Positions 47,501-61,400 of a stretch of DNA of 64,000 nucleotides are shown one piece after another (within the stretch, counting starts at the first letter, position 1; the number at the start of each line of letters is the position of its first letter). The notes beneath the pieces were generated by a model. The model saw only the letters and a list, made by a program, of their open reading frames with translations, was not told the DNA's origin and did not search any database. The stretch lies in assembly GCF_023856365.1 (NCBI RefSeq), contig NC_064548.1:22492461-22556460 (forward strand), in the 5' to 3' direction. The translations under genes were made by a program, and so were the position numbers. Source of the DNA: Brienomyrus brachyistius (lineage: Eukaryota; Chordata; Actinopteri; Osteoglossiformes; Mormyridae).

Positions 47501-48963
47501 AATCATAATTTTTAAAAATTATTTGTGGTTTGGAGCACACGAGACAAGCTACACCCCAAGCCCAGTAAAACCTTCCACAACATTATCGCCATATGCCGCA
47601 CCATGTGCATCGTATTCAGATGAACTGCAAATAAATGTTCTCAAATAGTGTCAAAAGATCAACGTCGGGGCAGCAATTCTGCTCTTTTAAAGCACATGCT
47701 CTTCGAGTGTAGGTCACGTCACAGAAACAAGTGTGTCTGTACACGTGCCTTTGAGTGTGACAGACAGCGATGACGTGTGCACACTTGTCAGGCCTCATCA
47801 GGCTGATCATTGGTGCAAGCCGAGCACCGCTCCCCGCCTTGTGGATTAGGGGAAGGACAATGGCTCCCTTTTTCACGGCTCCCTTCCCTTCAAGCTGCCT
47901 CTTCATTGGGGGAGAAACTTTTTGACTTTTTCTCACCCTGTCAATCTGAAAGTAGCTGAGCATGATGCACTTGTCCATGTTGAATCTGGATCTGTAGCAT
48001 AGTTGTGTGCAGAGAGTTTAACGAAATGACTTTTTTTTTTTTCATTATTGCTGTGTCCTACAGTGCGATAATTTATGCAAGGATACTTGTCTGGCAGTTA
48101 CGGTTCTGTAACATCTTCCTGAACTGACCAAAAATGAAATCTTTTTGTGTCTGCAAATGATGAAAAATACCTCGGTGAATTTCCAAAATATAGTTCTGTT
48201 GGTGAAAAAAAAATTATACATACCGCGCCATAGCCGCAATATGATTCTTACATTCTTTTTTTTTTTTTGTATGCCAAAAGGTCACGTTGCACTGCCGATA
48301 AATGTCAATTATCAACAACGGGTCTACAAGTAAGTAACATCTCTGGTCATTATCAGCGTTTATCAGCGGTGCAATGTGACCGTTTTGGCACAACGGAGCT
48401 CTGCTATCGGGGTACATTAGCTATCAGATATCAGGGTAATCCGAGTCTGGCTGAGGGCCCCTATGTCTGACACCGTTTCCAGTCTTGATATCATCCTGTG
48501 CAGACAATAGATTGCGTGAAAATGATTAGCGGCAGTTCTAAGAAATAAGCTCCCGACTTGTAGTCGCGTAGCAGAGTCAATCAAAGCTTTTCAACCCACT
48601 CAGTCAGCTTGGGCTGTGAGGCAAGGGGCAGCCCTCGGTTTTTCTTAGGGTGGGGTTTTAATAATGTGCCCCATGTCGGCTTTCAGATTGTTGTCTATGT
48701 TCTCTGTTTTTTTTGTTCGTTACTTTTACCTTGTGTCACCCACCTCGTGAGCATGGAAAGGCGCTCACTCGTCTTTGAGGCCCTGCCGCTTTTCGTTGGT
48801 TTTGTTCTTAGCGGCTAAGCTTGCGAAACTTGTCCCACATTGAGCTCACAAAGGACCCTATATCCGCATGTAGCGATTTTGCCAAATGACATGTCTGCTG
48901 AAAAGTTTACTAAGCGTATTCAAAAAAAAAAAAGAATTAGCTTTGGCATTTTTTTCATTTACG

Positions 48964-49080
48964 CGCCTGAACTGGGCTGCCACCCTGTCCCAGTGTTCCC
49001 CTGCTTCCGAGAATAGATGGCATTCTCGCCGTGACCCTGTGTTGCATAAGCAGCTGGAAGATGGATGATTAGATGGATTT
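48964..49080 (+). mobile_element. SINE 3'-tail fragment
   Basis: Ends with 'CTCGCCGTGACCCTGTGTTGC', 'AGCTGGAAGATGGATGATT', the tail module seen in the SINE at 1801-2143. The tRNA-like head is absent. Confidence 0.5.
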
Positions 49081-50094
49081 ATTCTTTCAGATGACACTTT
49101 CTGACATGCGAGCAGCTCCGAAACTCGGCGGCGGCGATTTACTTTTTCTGTTTTTAAGGCGATGCTTTCTGACAGCTTTGGCAGTTTGTGGGCTGGCTAA
49201 CCGAAGAAAGGGTGGGATTAAGGGATCGATGACGTGAGTAGGCGCTATTCCAGGGAAGATCCAAACATACAGGAAGTAGGACAATACCCCTTTAAGGAGA
49301 GCAAACTTAAAACTGATGGGAAACCTAAAGACCACTGAAACACACCAAGCAAACACACTCCACCTTACAAGAAGCTCACTTCTTACTGAACCCAACTTTA
49401 GCCCAGATGAAGGAGACCTGATTACGGTAACTTTCACTGACTGAGACAAAGGGATGGCCAAGCCATTTAACTGAGGTCCCTTTGCCTCACATACCCATAA
49501 TGCAACACGCCATATGTAAGAGTTACCCTTAACAGTCAGGCCACCGCAAAGGCTTCTTGGTACAACGGTCACCGCCTGGGCCAGGTCTCACCCGTGTCTA
49601 TGCAGCATTTTCTGTCAGCTGCGGGGTGAAGGGGCAGGCCTGCTGCTATGTACCCGCTGGCCAGGTCCGCAGAACCCATCTCACATGCCTGCCATAGCCA
49701 CACATCTGTCAGCCATCAGGAACCATCAGACCTCGCCATATGCAGCAGATACCGGGCAGAGTTTCATACACGAATCAGACCCAGTGGGTGGTGTCGTGGG
49801 TATATAACCAGACAGGATCAGTTCATACTAAAGTGCACTCCAGTCACCCATGTGGCAGATCCAGTGTCAAGTATAGCAGATAAATGGAGCCGAAAAAATT
49901 AAAGTAACTATGCAGGGTGCTTGCTTCAGAAAAGTCTTGTATATTGATGTCCAATGAGGAGCTTTAAATTAATCTGTGTAACTTGATAAACACGTACTAT
50001 TAATAGTATGACATTAATACATACATGAATGGCTGAAGCATTGCATTATTAATCCATCCCTCTCCCAAACTGAGTAACTACTGTGGGGTCACAC

Positions 50095-50221
50095 TGATAA
50101 TAATAATAATAGTAATAATAATAATAATATTAATGTTATAATTATTATTACCATCATCATAATCATGCTACTACTACTACTACTACTACTAATAATAATA
50201 ATAATGATGATGATGATGATA
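50095..50221. repeat. Compound trinucleotide repeat (AAT/ACT/GAT)
   Basis: Blocks of AAT, then ATT, CTA, AAT and GAT units follow each other. Confidence 0.9.
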
Positions 50222-52514
50222 CAACATGTGTTTACAATGTGTTTCAAGGTTTGGGCTCATAATGTCACCCCAGATTGTTAAGACTTGAGTGATTCAGACA
50301 GACAGTGAGAAGGCTTGTGAATACTAACAGTCACAGTGAAACTGTATACTGGCGGATTAGAGAACAATCACTGCTGACTAGGATTCCAGTTTTTCCTGCC
50401 TGGCGACGCTGTCTTGGCATGCTGTTAGGATTCGCTTGGGCTGGCCCTCACCATGGCTATTGTACCTGAGACCACACCCTAGAAACAGATGCACGGTTTC
50501 TCTTGTCTGCTTCCTTTCCTCGAGTGCTTACCAGCTCACCACGCGTCCCAGCTCTACATTTTCACCGTGTGTGCGTGTGCGTGCGTGTGTGCGCATGTAT
50601 GTGCGTGTCCGTAACCGCAGCTACATGGAGAAGGGCAGCGGAGAAATGGCACTCGGGTAGACGAGCACGGCAGAGGGCCAAGATGTTTCAAGGATTGGTG
50701 AGAAAGGTTGCAGCTGTGGGGGTGGTGTTTGGGGGGATATACTTAAAGAGATGTGCCGGGAGGCAGAGGGAGGTCTGGGCGGAGCACTGGGAACAGCCCA
50801 CTGGGAAGCAGGGAATCCAGCTATACTGGTGTGGGCGGTTGGCTCTCCCTACCTTGGAATGAGCCAATCAGTGTCCCTTTCCACGGGAACCTCAAGGCAT
50901 AAGGCCCAGCGACAAGCAGCTTGATACTTCCTGCTACCACATGTCCAGTCTTTAGCAAGCGTGTCTAAGGAAACTCAAGTCAGATTTGCTTTTTACCTCA
51001 GTGTTTCATAACAGTAACACTGACGCCCCGGACTGTAATGGATCTGAATCCCTTCCCCACTATGAATGTATATATTCTATATATTTTTACTATAGCAGGT
51101 ACAACAGAACCTCCAGGGCTTGAACATATAACCCTACTTGGCACAAATCCGGCACCTTTAATACACTGACACAAAATGTGATGATTGCCTCCTGTCAACA
51201 GGTTTTCCTCTCCTAAGGTCCAAGGCTGGGTTTAACAATCCCTTTAGAGGTCTTTGGATCGCCGAATGACTTCCGTTACAGATCCACTGTAACAACTTCA
51301 GGCACAACTTCATTGACGTAAATGAGCAATTTCTCTATTATCGGTTTAGGCTACTTCACTGATTTACTTCCAGGCTTCTCCGTGACATTGACAATTGCGC
51401 AACACAATCTACAGACCAATGGGAACTTTGATCAAAAGTGTTGCCAGCAAAGAATATCTACATGACCACAAGCTGGTCAGGTTAAAGGGAGCACTGGTGT
51501 GGGATAATAGCTCAGCACATAGCTGAACAGTCATCATCAAAATTATTCTATTTTTTAATTTAAAAAAGCAATTGTTTACATTAACTGCACTTTTATAATA
51601 GTTGTACTTTTATAACTATTACATAAATGGTTTTAATATACAATTATAATGTTGGTTATTATCATTTAATCATATGTTTGTTTTTAATATATTTAAAGCT
51701 GTTAAGGTATGTTAGATGTTAAAATACACTTACATGCTGCCTATGAATGTTCTATGAATGCATTATGAATGTGCACTAAATGTTCTATGAATGCACAATA
51801 AATGTATTATGAAGGTGCTGTCAATGTAAAGCACTACCAAAACAGTAAACGCATGCTGTATCTAAAGAGGTGCAGTATTTACTGAGGGCCTGCAAGCAAA
51901 TCTAATGTGAACCACTAGCTGGACTCATTGAGCATCTGGGAAACCAGTGAAACGCGGATATGCAAATATGGCATGTGCTACGAAAGAGGGAGCAAGAATG
52001 AGCGGGACGCCACAGCGGGGCAGGCCGGCCCGTGGAAGTGGGAGGAAGGAAGAGAGAGAGAGAGAGAGCGGTGAGGGAAGGGGAGCTGCCATGTCTGCAC
52101 ATCGGCTGTGTTTGTGTGCTAGGGTTTTTGTCTGACAGGGGGGCGCCGAAAGCGAGCCCTGTGGGGCATGGGGGGGGCTTGCAGAGCTCTGCTCCCCAGA
52201 GAAGGGTAGAGGGGAAACAGGCTGCGGTTTGGCAGAGACCAGGGTGCACAGCTGCTGATAGCTGAAGTGAAAACAGAACGGGAACGGAAAGAGTGCACCT
52301 ACCCAGCTACTGGGTGCCTCTAGGCCACTGAACTGGTGAGAGGCTCTGCCCCAGCGATGCTCCTGGACATGGGGGGTCAAACGGGGAGTAGGGGCAGGTT
52401 TGGGGCTTTCATGTAGCACATGCGCAAAACCAACCTTAGGAAATGCACAGAAGTTAAACATCTGCTAGATATTTGTTCTCTGAGCATGGCAGGGCAGTGC
52501 CACATTACTATAGG

Positions 52515-53292
52515 CAAGCCTGTATATGGCAGCCCTGTAAGCAGTGGGCCTGTAAATGGCAGGCCTGTACGCGGTGGGCCTGTAAATGGCAGGCCTGTAC
52601 GCGGTGGGCCTGTAAGTGTTGGACTGTAAGACGCAGGCCGGTAAGCGGTGGGCCTGTAAATGGCGGGCTTGTAAGCAGTGGGCCTGTAAGCAGTGGGCCT
52701 GTAAGCGGAGGGCTTGTAAGTGCCGGGCTATAAGTGGCCGGCCTGTAAGCAGAGGGTCTGTACAGTAAATGGCAGGCCTGTATGCGGTGGGCCTATAAAT
52801 GGCAGCCCTGTAAGCAGTGGGCCTGTAAATGGCAGGCCTGTACGCGGTGGGCCTGTAAGTGCTGGGCTGTAAGACGCAGGCCTGTAAGCAGTGGGCCTGT
52901 AAATGGTGGGCCTGTAAGCGGAGGGCCTGTAAGTGCCGGGCTGTAAGTGGCTGGCCTGTAAGCGGTAGGCCTGTAAATGGCAGGCCTGTAAGCAGAGGGT
53001 CTGTACAGTAAATGGCAGGCCTGTAAGCGGTGGGCCTGTAAGTGGCAGTCCTGTAAGCGGCGGGCCTGTAAATGGCAGGCCTGTAAATGGTGGGCCTGTA
53101 AGCGGAGGGCCTGTAAGTGCCGGGCTATAAGTGGCCGGCCTGTAAGCGGTGGGCCTGTAAATGGCAGGCCTGTAAACGGAGGGTCTGTACAGTAAATGGC
53201 AGGCCTGTAAGCGGTGGGCCTGTAAGTGGCAGCCCTGTAAGCAGTGGGCTTGTAAATGGCAGGCCTGTAAGTAGTGAGCCTGTAAGTAGCGG
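52515..53292. repeat. 15-bp GC-rich minisatellite, about 50 copies, with higher-order structure
   Basis: Units alternate between variants such as CCTGTAAGCGGTGGG and CCTGTAAATGGCAGG. A longer variant with GGTCTGTACAGTAAATGGCA recurs at about 52754, 52997 and 53181, which indicates duplicated blocks of units. The length being a multiple of three keeps frames open on both strands, so open frames here are artefacts of the repeat. Confidence 0.95.
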
Positions 53293-53462
53293 GCCATAGG
53301 AGACTCCATCAGCTGGCCAGAATCTTCTCACTCTTACAGCTGGATGTTTTTAAAGAGCTTTTTGGGTTGACCCACTTGGTGTCCATCCTATCAAGTCCAT
53401 CCTCCTAAGTTTAACAACATTTGTTTTCATCTCTGCTGACATCTGACATCTTAGTTGAGGTT

Positions 53463-53482
53463 GGGGGGGGGGGGGGGGGGGG
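53463..53482. repeat. Poly(G) run of 20
   Basis: Uninterrupted G-tract 170 bp after the minisatellite. Able to form G-quadruplex in principle. Confidence 0.9.
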
Positions 53483-54943
53483 ATTTTCCCAACATAGATG
53501 CTGCCTTCACAGGGCAAAGTAGGATAAAGGAGACAGTGGGTAGCAGGCTCTCAGGCTGAAATCCACTGTACTCAGATCCTCACCAGGTACTCTGACAATC
53601 CGAGTGCTGGCATCCCACACTAAAGTTTGATTTCGCCGGATGGGGACGTCAGCCAAAAGCAAAAAATAAGTAAAGAACACCATTAGCATCATTTCAGGCC
53701 TCGACTCCAAAGCGCATTCTCTCCCCTCAGCTTTCAAAGTGTGAAGCCTGGTCGTTAAACACTTTAATTCTTGTTTCATGTTAGTTGTTTGTTTTTTTTC
53801 TCTCTCTCTCTCTCTCTTGAAATGTTGCTAGTTTCATTTTCTCCAGCCTCTTGAGAATGTGGTCAAATGCTCTTTGCTGCAGTGGGACTCAGATGGGCTT
53901 AAGAAGGGTCAGCATCACCTCCAGCATCCTGTACGGATTTCACATTCCAAGCAAAATAACCTTACAGGATTTCATAGTCTGCTAAATAAAAATATTTCCA
54001 AAATAAAGTTGAAAGAAATAATGTAAAAAAAAATTTGAAGTGCCTGTTTCTCAATCTGACCTGTAGAGGACACTATTGATCTCCCACACTGCTACTATAC
54101 TGTGCTGCAAAACTGGCAATCAAAGTGGATGACAGAGCTAAATTATACTATTACTCATTTATCTAACTTTTTCTCACCATTGAGGATATTTATATTCAAT
54201 GCCTTTGTCAGAGGTTGTGAGCAGATGTCCATTTCCTTCCTGGAGGATGGATCTGCAGCCGTACGTAAGAACGTTTCAATGGTGCCGCACTCCCGCAAGG
54301 GTGTAAATGCATTCCTGCAGTGGGCCTGCGTGTCGTCTTCGAATGCGTTGAGGTGGCCCGCAGCTCAGAGACCCTGTAACCAAATCTCACGGTCCACGTG
54401 TGTGCAGGAAAACCCCGAGGGTACTTATGGGGGATTGGTTTTAAAGGAACCGTCCGCTTTTTAAAAGAAGCCTCAAAGAGGAGGCGAGAGGGCCAGGCTC
54501 GCAGAAGCCACAGCTCCTCCGAGGCTCCTCTCACAGCAAGGCTCCACCACGATATAGGAGGAGCTGGGAGTCACAAGGCGAAACAGACGAAACCACACGC
54601 CCGAAACAAGCGGCCCGAAAACTGACATGTGCTCAAAAGCGCCAACTTCTAATTATAGATGGTAAAGTCTGTCCTTGTCAGGTCAGTCTCATATCACGCA
54701 CTCCAGACAGCCACACGTCTTAATCCGCTACTGAACCCCCCATTGCAGCGAGGCAGAAATCATATCAAAAATACCACAGCACATCTCTTGTGCCATTGGT
54801 TGTGCATGATGCTCAGACAAAGTGCATTAAAACAAGGCTTTTATTCATCCACTGAGTGACATACACACCGATTACTCCATCTGGATTAAAAGGACATAGA
54901 GTGAAAAATTGCTTTTAAGTGAGGGCTCTGTAAGATAAATGCG

Positions 54944-55003
54944 CTTTACACTTTGGGTCTTTACACTTTGGGTCTTTACACTTTGGGTCTTTACACTTTG
55001 GGT
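54944..55003. repeat. 15-bp tandem repeat, four copies
   Basis: Four identical units of CTTTACACTTTGGGT. Confidence 0.95.
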
Positions 55004-55362
55004 CTTTGTCTTGCTGTCTTTGCCATGGTCCTCATGAATAGGCCGGTGATCATTACACACAGCTGTCGCTGTTTTCCTTTCCACGGAAAACCGCTGAATA
55101 GCTTTTGGATTCGGTGAGCTGCTCCTCTGACACCTAGTTATAATCCGCTAAAGTCAAGCATTTCCCAGGACCCTTCTTGCTTATCGTAGTTCCATGGGAC
55201 GCGACGGCGGCGGCCTTCAGATAGTGGCCACGTTACCCGTTTATCCAGTCGTGCTCAAGTTCAAACCGACCGGGCACCTTAAATCCATTCATGCATTCTT
55301 TTCCATAACGTCTTATCCAGCCGGGGGTGACGGCAGGCCAGGGAACCAAGGTATCAAGTAAG

Positions 55363-55600
55363 GTGGTGAGTGGCTGAGCGGACTAAGTTTCCATGCCTGT
55401 GATCTGAAGATTGCTGGTTTGAGCCCCAGCCTTGGTAAAACAGTCACATGTCCATGGGTCCTTAGGCAAGGCCCTTAGCCCCCAGCTGCAGGGTTGCTGC
55501 ATTTCAGTTGACCCTGTACTGTGGGATATGTCTGTTTTTAACACAGATGAGAAATGTTGACCCTACCTAGTCACATAAGCACTTGAATAAAACTGTATCA
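55363..55600 (+). mobile_element. tRNA-derived SINE copy
   Basis: Contains GTGGCTGAGCGGACTAAG, 'GCCTGTGATCTGAAGATTGC', the B-box-like GGTTTGAGCC at 55416-55425, and 'GGTCCTTAGGCAAGGCCCTTAG'. It ends in an A-rich tail near 55590. An inverted fragment resembling a SINE tail lies just upstream at about 55290-55345. Confidence 0.75.
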
Positions 55601-58434
55601 CACCATTGTTCTGAAATTATAGTAAATGTTTCCATTTGAGAAAGCAGAAAGGTGAAGGCAGGCAGTCATGTGAGTGTTTTGTTACTGGAAAAATTCACAT
55701 TTTACGAGGGCAGCTTTTTCTTTCACATGGTGACTGATGATGCATGTTTTCAGCTTCAGCCTAGTTCTCCTTATAAAAGTTTTAAATGTTGTGCGTAATC
55801 CGTATTCAGAGGGAATACAGAGCAGGCCGCTAATGATTCTGACTGTAAGAACCCTATCTTCTTAGTAAGAAGCTCTCAATGGGAGGGTGAAACAACTCCC
55901 AGTCAGCTACCTGTTATTTCCTTTTACTGGGCATGAAATCGATGGATTCACTCAAGTTAACGTAACGACTGGACCAACGGAGGAGGTCACATCTTGAAAC
56001 GGTGCTTGTGTCCAGACCGATGTTTGTTTTTCATACAGGGACACCAAAATGGTGCCTTGGAAAGAAGATCGTGAAAATGAACCTCATCAGTGGCTCATAC
56101 GCATCATTATATATCTTTTGCCGCTGTGCATATTTTGCTGACAGCAGCGTCATTTGCAGGCTTTGACGATCCTCTATTAGCAGACTCTATCGCTGTGATG
56201 TAACATCCTTCGATGTTAGTACTTTCCAGACCCGCTGACTGCCTGGTCAGCAAGCACTCCTTCGCCCCAACCCTCCCCCAGGCAACTTTGTTTATTTGTT
56301 TGTTTTTTTCTGCCCGGACATAGGTATTAGATGTGGCTGTAGTCCCACTTTGGTGTATGCCGGAGTTACAGCCTCTTACCGCAAAATGAAGACCCGCGCT
56401 TTTCTTTCCAAAGGGTGCCTTTGCATCAAGCGCGAGGAAGTGGCTTGTCTGTGAAGGGGGGGTGGAGGGGGGGGGGCGGGGATCTCAGGACTGTTAAGCC
56501 CCAGAACAAACAAGCGTGGCAAGTGGTGGCACGGGGGGTTGCGCATCCGTAGCCTTCTGCATGGCTTTTACCGGGTACACTCACATGCGCTGGTCCACAA
56601 CACGCACGCCTGCATCCGCCGTCACGCAGGCACACGGCTCCCGTGCATGCACATTCACGCACGCGTGTCGTAGTGCATGCATTGACGCGCACACGGTAGC
56701 ACGGAGAACACGTGCAAAAAAACAGGAAGCTATTTCTCCATCACCTTTTCCCCCTGTCATGAGACTCGACTGTGTGCTAGTTTAATCGTGTGTGAGCGTA
56801 CTTTTAAAATTCTTTTGCCCAGTTAACCACAGCACTTAACCCTTCAGCAGCCATGCCGACACTGCGCTTTTAATAACTGGCAGCACGGGTGACACATTTA
56901 AGCACTGGAACATTTTGTGTGGCTTCACGACCAAAATAAACAGGCAAGCACAATGACTGAAGCCAGTGTGCCTTGAGGGAGTCGATTACAGCTGCTTCCC
57001 ACTACCTACTTGGGCTATAGCAGCTCGTGAAACTCCAACGAAGGCTCAAAGAGTGGAAACCGGCCAAATCTGAAATTGGAAATTTATATTTAAAAAAAAA
57101 TAACAGTAAAGAGCACTTACGTTTCTGCCCGTTCCAAACCATCGATTATATTGTACATCTTGAGGTTGTTACAGTCAGCTGGGCATGTTTAAAAACGATT
57201 TTAAAGGACGCATGACTCACAATTATGTCTAGTTCATATAAGATGTGATAGAACTTATTGGTTCCAATAGGATAGAAACTCATCGTCCAGTAGCATTACA
57301 AATGTAACTCCCAGCACAATACCCCCCAGGGAAATAAATAACATGTTTAGTGTAATAAGCAATTAAATCTGCTGCAGTTTGTCTGTAGGATTCAGTGTTT
57401 TAAATTATGCCACTGTTGTGCCTATATTTCACATCCATATATCTTAGACTAACGCTTTTCGAGAGTGTCATTTATTTTATGTATTTATTTATTTATTGAA
57501 CTCTCGAGCTCTAATGCCATCTTGTGGCAATTTTTTTTTTAATTCTTTCCCGAAGAGACCGGGAAAAGAAAATACAGATTTTACAGCCCGCCAGAAAGTT
57601 CAGTTATATGAATCGCCGCTTCTTAAAAATGACCCCCACAAACACAGTGAAGTTTGTATAGTTTCGGTAAAGTCTGCACTAAACCAGGATTTCTTTTTAA
57701 AAAAAAATAACGAAACACGTTCATATTTGCTAGGGTACACAAGAGACAAAATGGGCACGATAGATTACCTCTGTGAATCGCAGCAAAGCGGCTTTGTGGT
57801 TCATCTGGCAACAGGACTGTCTCACACTTCTGCGTGGTGTTTTCACTCCCTCCCTGCATTTCTGCAAGATTCCTCCTACAGCCCAAAGGCTGTGAGACCA
57901 GTTGCCCATTCTGTGTGACTGTGGGTATGACTGGCTAGGGTACCCATCGATGGACTGGTGTTACGCCCCTGAAAATAGGAAATATAATCACAGTAAGACA
58001 TAGGGATGCTTCCTCAGTGGGACCATTTAGTTGAATGAGGAAAATATCGTGATCTCCCCTGGTTATGTGGATATAGACAAAAGCAAGCTATTCCATACTA
58101 GCAGAGCAAGACCATTTTACCGGTCACGGATAACAAATCACAGTTCAACTTCGAACAATAAAGGATGACGCAAATAACTAATTAGCTAAAAGTTCTAACC
58201 CATCACTAACGCTTTTAAAATTATTTTGATTTTTACCGTTTTTAAACGCATCGTATAAATTGTTTCCCGTAACCATAAGATCCTCTTAACCTTATCGCAG
58301 ATTAGTCTCATTTTAGCAAAGACTACAAATCCACTGACTTTTTAAACCTGTATCAGACCCTTTAATATTTTACATTTTAACTTGTCACACGGGAATCCCA
58401 TCTAGGGTCTCCTCTGTCTTATTTCCTTTGATAG

Positions 58435-58490
58435 GCTAAAGGCTCACCCTGATACTATACTGGAAGATGGATGGATGGATGGATGGTAGT
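58435..58490 (+). repeat. SINE tail remnant with (ATGG)n
   Basis: 'CTCACCCTGATACTATACTGG' followed by four copies of ATGG, the end module of the local SINE family. Confidence 0.45.
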
Positions 58491-61400
58491 ACTGATGTTC
58501 TTGCATGAAGATTTGTTGTGTTTTTTTAGACAATTTAACATTCAGAATTACATTTATTATTGATTCTTTCCCTGATGGGTCTTAAGGGCTTGAATCGAAG
58601 GCAGCTGGACTGTTTTCAATTTCTTGAAAACATTTCACCTCTCATCCGAAAGGCTTTTTACTTCTAAAAGTTTGATGTCGGTTAAAAATCGCAATTTGAT
58701 GTCATGACATCTCACTTCCACTAGATGGAGCAAAAGTTCTATTGAAGTCCTCTGAAGTTTACGGATGCGTGCCATTTTCATGGGCACGAAATCATAATCA
58801 CAAGTTACTGACATTTAAACAAATGACGAAATAAAGGAAGTTGAGTAATAATACTGGAAATGTATGACCTTATTAAACTTCTGACCCTGTAATAATTTCC
58901 AACATAATCTCTATTATAATTACATTTTACATCTCCTAAGAGCGCATGAAACAGCTGCGTAGTTCATCGCGATGCTATTTCCAGCCGAGGTGTATCTAAC
59001 ACTCACGGATTGTTTATTATTTTAAAAATGAACCTTCTCTTTGGAAATGTTTAAACAGTGTCTGGGTACATTCCTGTAGGTTTCTTTTCAGGCAGGGGAG
59101 TCTTTTCCCCAGTGAGCCATGAGAAGGTCTTGCTTGATTGGTTCGTCCTCATTGGACAGATGACTGAAAAGCTGGCGGATCCTAGGCCGGACACTGCTTG
59201 AGGCACAAGCTTAATCCGAATTCCTGCAGTAACATATCCAGCAGTAGCATTTGCTAAGTATGGTTAAAAACCATCTGCTCTGTGTAAGACGGTGACCTTT
59301 GCAGACAAACATTTCATTTAACTCAGTTGTTTTCCAGACAATGTGAATGTTTATCAACGATGTTGAAATAGCAGGTGGCTTGATATGGATATTGTTATAT
59401 TACTCTGCGGACTGCCATCTGTTGCAAAGGTTCCACACAGTGTCATTGTCATTGACCCCATCTCTAGTTTGTTCTGCTTACGAGACGAAGGTGTAGATGA
59501 AACTCAGCACGGATGTCGTGGACATTTTTGCATTACCGGAATGTTCTGTTGGCGTCTTGCAAGGTTTTTCGGTCCTGATTCATGCCTCCTCCTTTGGCCA
59601 CCTACTTTTGGATGCCTCCCCCCCATGGGGAGTGGCAATCCGGAACAATCCCTGTACATACAGTATTTGATCTCAGTCCCACACTGTCACTTCTGGGGTA
59701 TGAAGATCCACAGGAATAATCACTGTTGTATCCATCCTATACATGTTCATATTTGTAATTATCCGTGTAATTTCTATTATGGTTGTATTTTTGGTTCATT
59801 CCATTGGCTTTCAGGATCCTACTAGAAAACACCTGCAGGACCATGATATTTTAAAAATGTTTTCAAAGACATTGATGTAACTAAGTGCTAACCTTCCACA
59901 GGGGGTTATCAGGTTAGACAGGCCTGCAAGCAGTTCTTAATTATAAAACAGTACAAAGATCACATTCATACTTTGGTTTCATGTTGTGGTTTCTTAAATG
60001 ACCTTTTAAGGCTGCTATAAGAAAGACACTTAAAAAAATCATATAATAACATTGTACAGCTTATAGAAGAAAACAATGTACAATAGTGAATAACAGTGCA
60101 TCACACTGTACTGTAGACACAGAAAGGAAATATCAGTTTGTACAAAAAGTAGTCGATTGCAATACAGGAACACACCAAAACATAATATACCTGCAATCAA
60201 AGTGAATTTAATTCATTCTTTTCACCCCTCTCCATCTGACACGGCAAACATTCATCATCCGATCTTGAAACATCCTTCCGCGTCTGATACCAACAGTCTG
60301 GTCTGATCAGGTTTGAGTACCAGAGGTAGCTGGAAAAGAAACTGATCAGTTTAATCGGCATGTGTTCTTTCTCTTCGGTACACTTTGAAATGAACAGCAA
60401 TAATCATTGGCAACTATGCTTTCTGATATCGCTGGCTGAAGATCTCATCTCCCTGGGCAGCTATATTAATCCAGCCCCCCCCCCCCCCCCGTCACCACCA
60501 CCAAAGAAAAGTGATATAGTTGTTTATTTCCCCTCATTGGCTGCCACAGGGTGCCAGAACGTTGACCTAAAAAACACAGAGGCATGAGAATACATACATG
60601 GTGGTTCCTGACCTGAGAGGACGGTCTCCACCTACCTTGGGGGGCATTTCTGGTGTCCGCTGCCCTATGGAATTTACCACGGTCGCACTATCGTCTCCCT
60701 GAATCCAGTGGAAACCATTCGCCACGATGAATGAGCCGAGCCACCCATCTGTCAAACTGGGGCCCCCAGCTCACGCCGGCCGTCCCTGCCTCCGTTTACA
60801 AGTCTCTATTGCGGTCCTGAACACCCGACGCAGCAGACGTAATGAATGTCTTCATGCACCGGCTCCTACTGGCAGCCAGATTACAATCACAGTCATTCCA
60901 CCTGACAAACTGCATATGCTGCTCAAAGCAACTGAGTTTGCAAACTGATTTTTTTTTTTTTAAATTTAATGGTGACTTAAATTTTTCAACACTTACGCCT
61001 AGGTACAAATATGCTATATATACACCCAACAAATCATTAATGTAAGTGCTTACTCAAGGGTAAGGAACCAGGGTAGCTCCATAATTCTCTCATCCTGAGA
61101 TTTTGACCAGTTATACCGCTTGGTATTTGAGTGAAGCGATTTAAGTTAATTATCGAGCTGAAGGGCTTCTCTTGGGGCTCTGACAAGGCGATGTTCCGAT
61201 TAGCCCATATACTAAAACCACTGCCATTAATAGCGGATCCCTCATGCCGGACATGTACCCTCTATTGCTAAATATACCGCTATTTAATTATAAATAATGG
61301 AATGGTCTAACTTCACATCTCCGTGTATACGATTAACTTTGGGGTTACATGTGTGAGTGAAAGATATGCCAGTATAATTTAATATGCCTCGAATATGGAA

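Larger units (their letters stand above)
47501..52514. other. Downstream intergenic sequence
   Basis: Holds a SINE tail, a trinucleotide repeat and several T-runs, but no recognised exon. A (GA)n tract lies at about 52049-52069. Confidence 0.6.

Noticed and set aside
49087..49572. 161-codon minus-strand open frame
   Set aside because: No recognisable domain and no splice or promoter context. Probably chance.
52515..53292. CRISPR-like array
   Set aside because: Units are contiguous with no unique spacers, in a vertebrate genome. It is a minisatellite.
52728..53309. 193-codon repetitive open frame on the minus strand
   Set aside because: The 15-bp unit length is a multiple of three, so the array stays open by construction. 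It has no start context or splice evidence.
59385..59825. 146-codon plus-strand open frame
   Set aside because: Cys- and His-containing but without a spaced zinc-finger pattern or family match.
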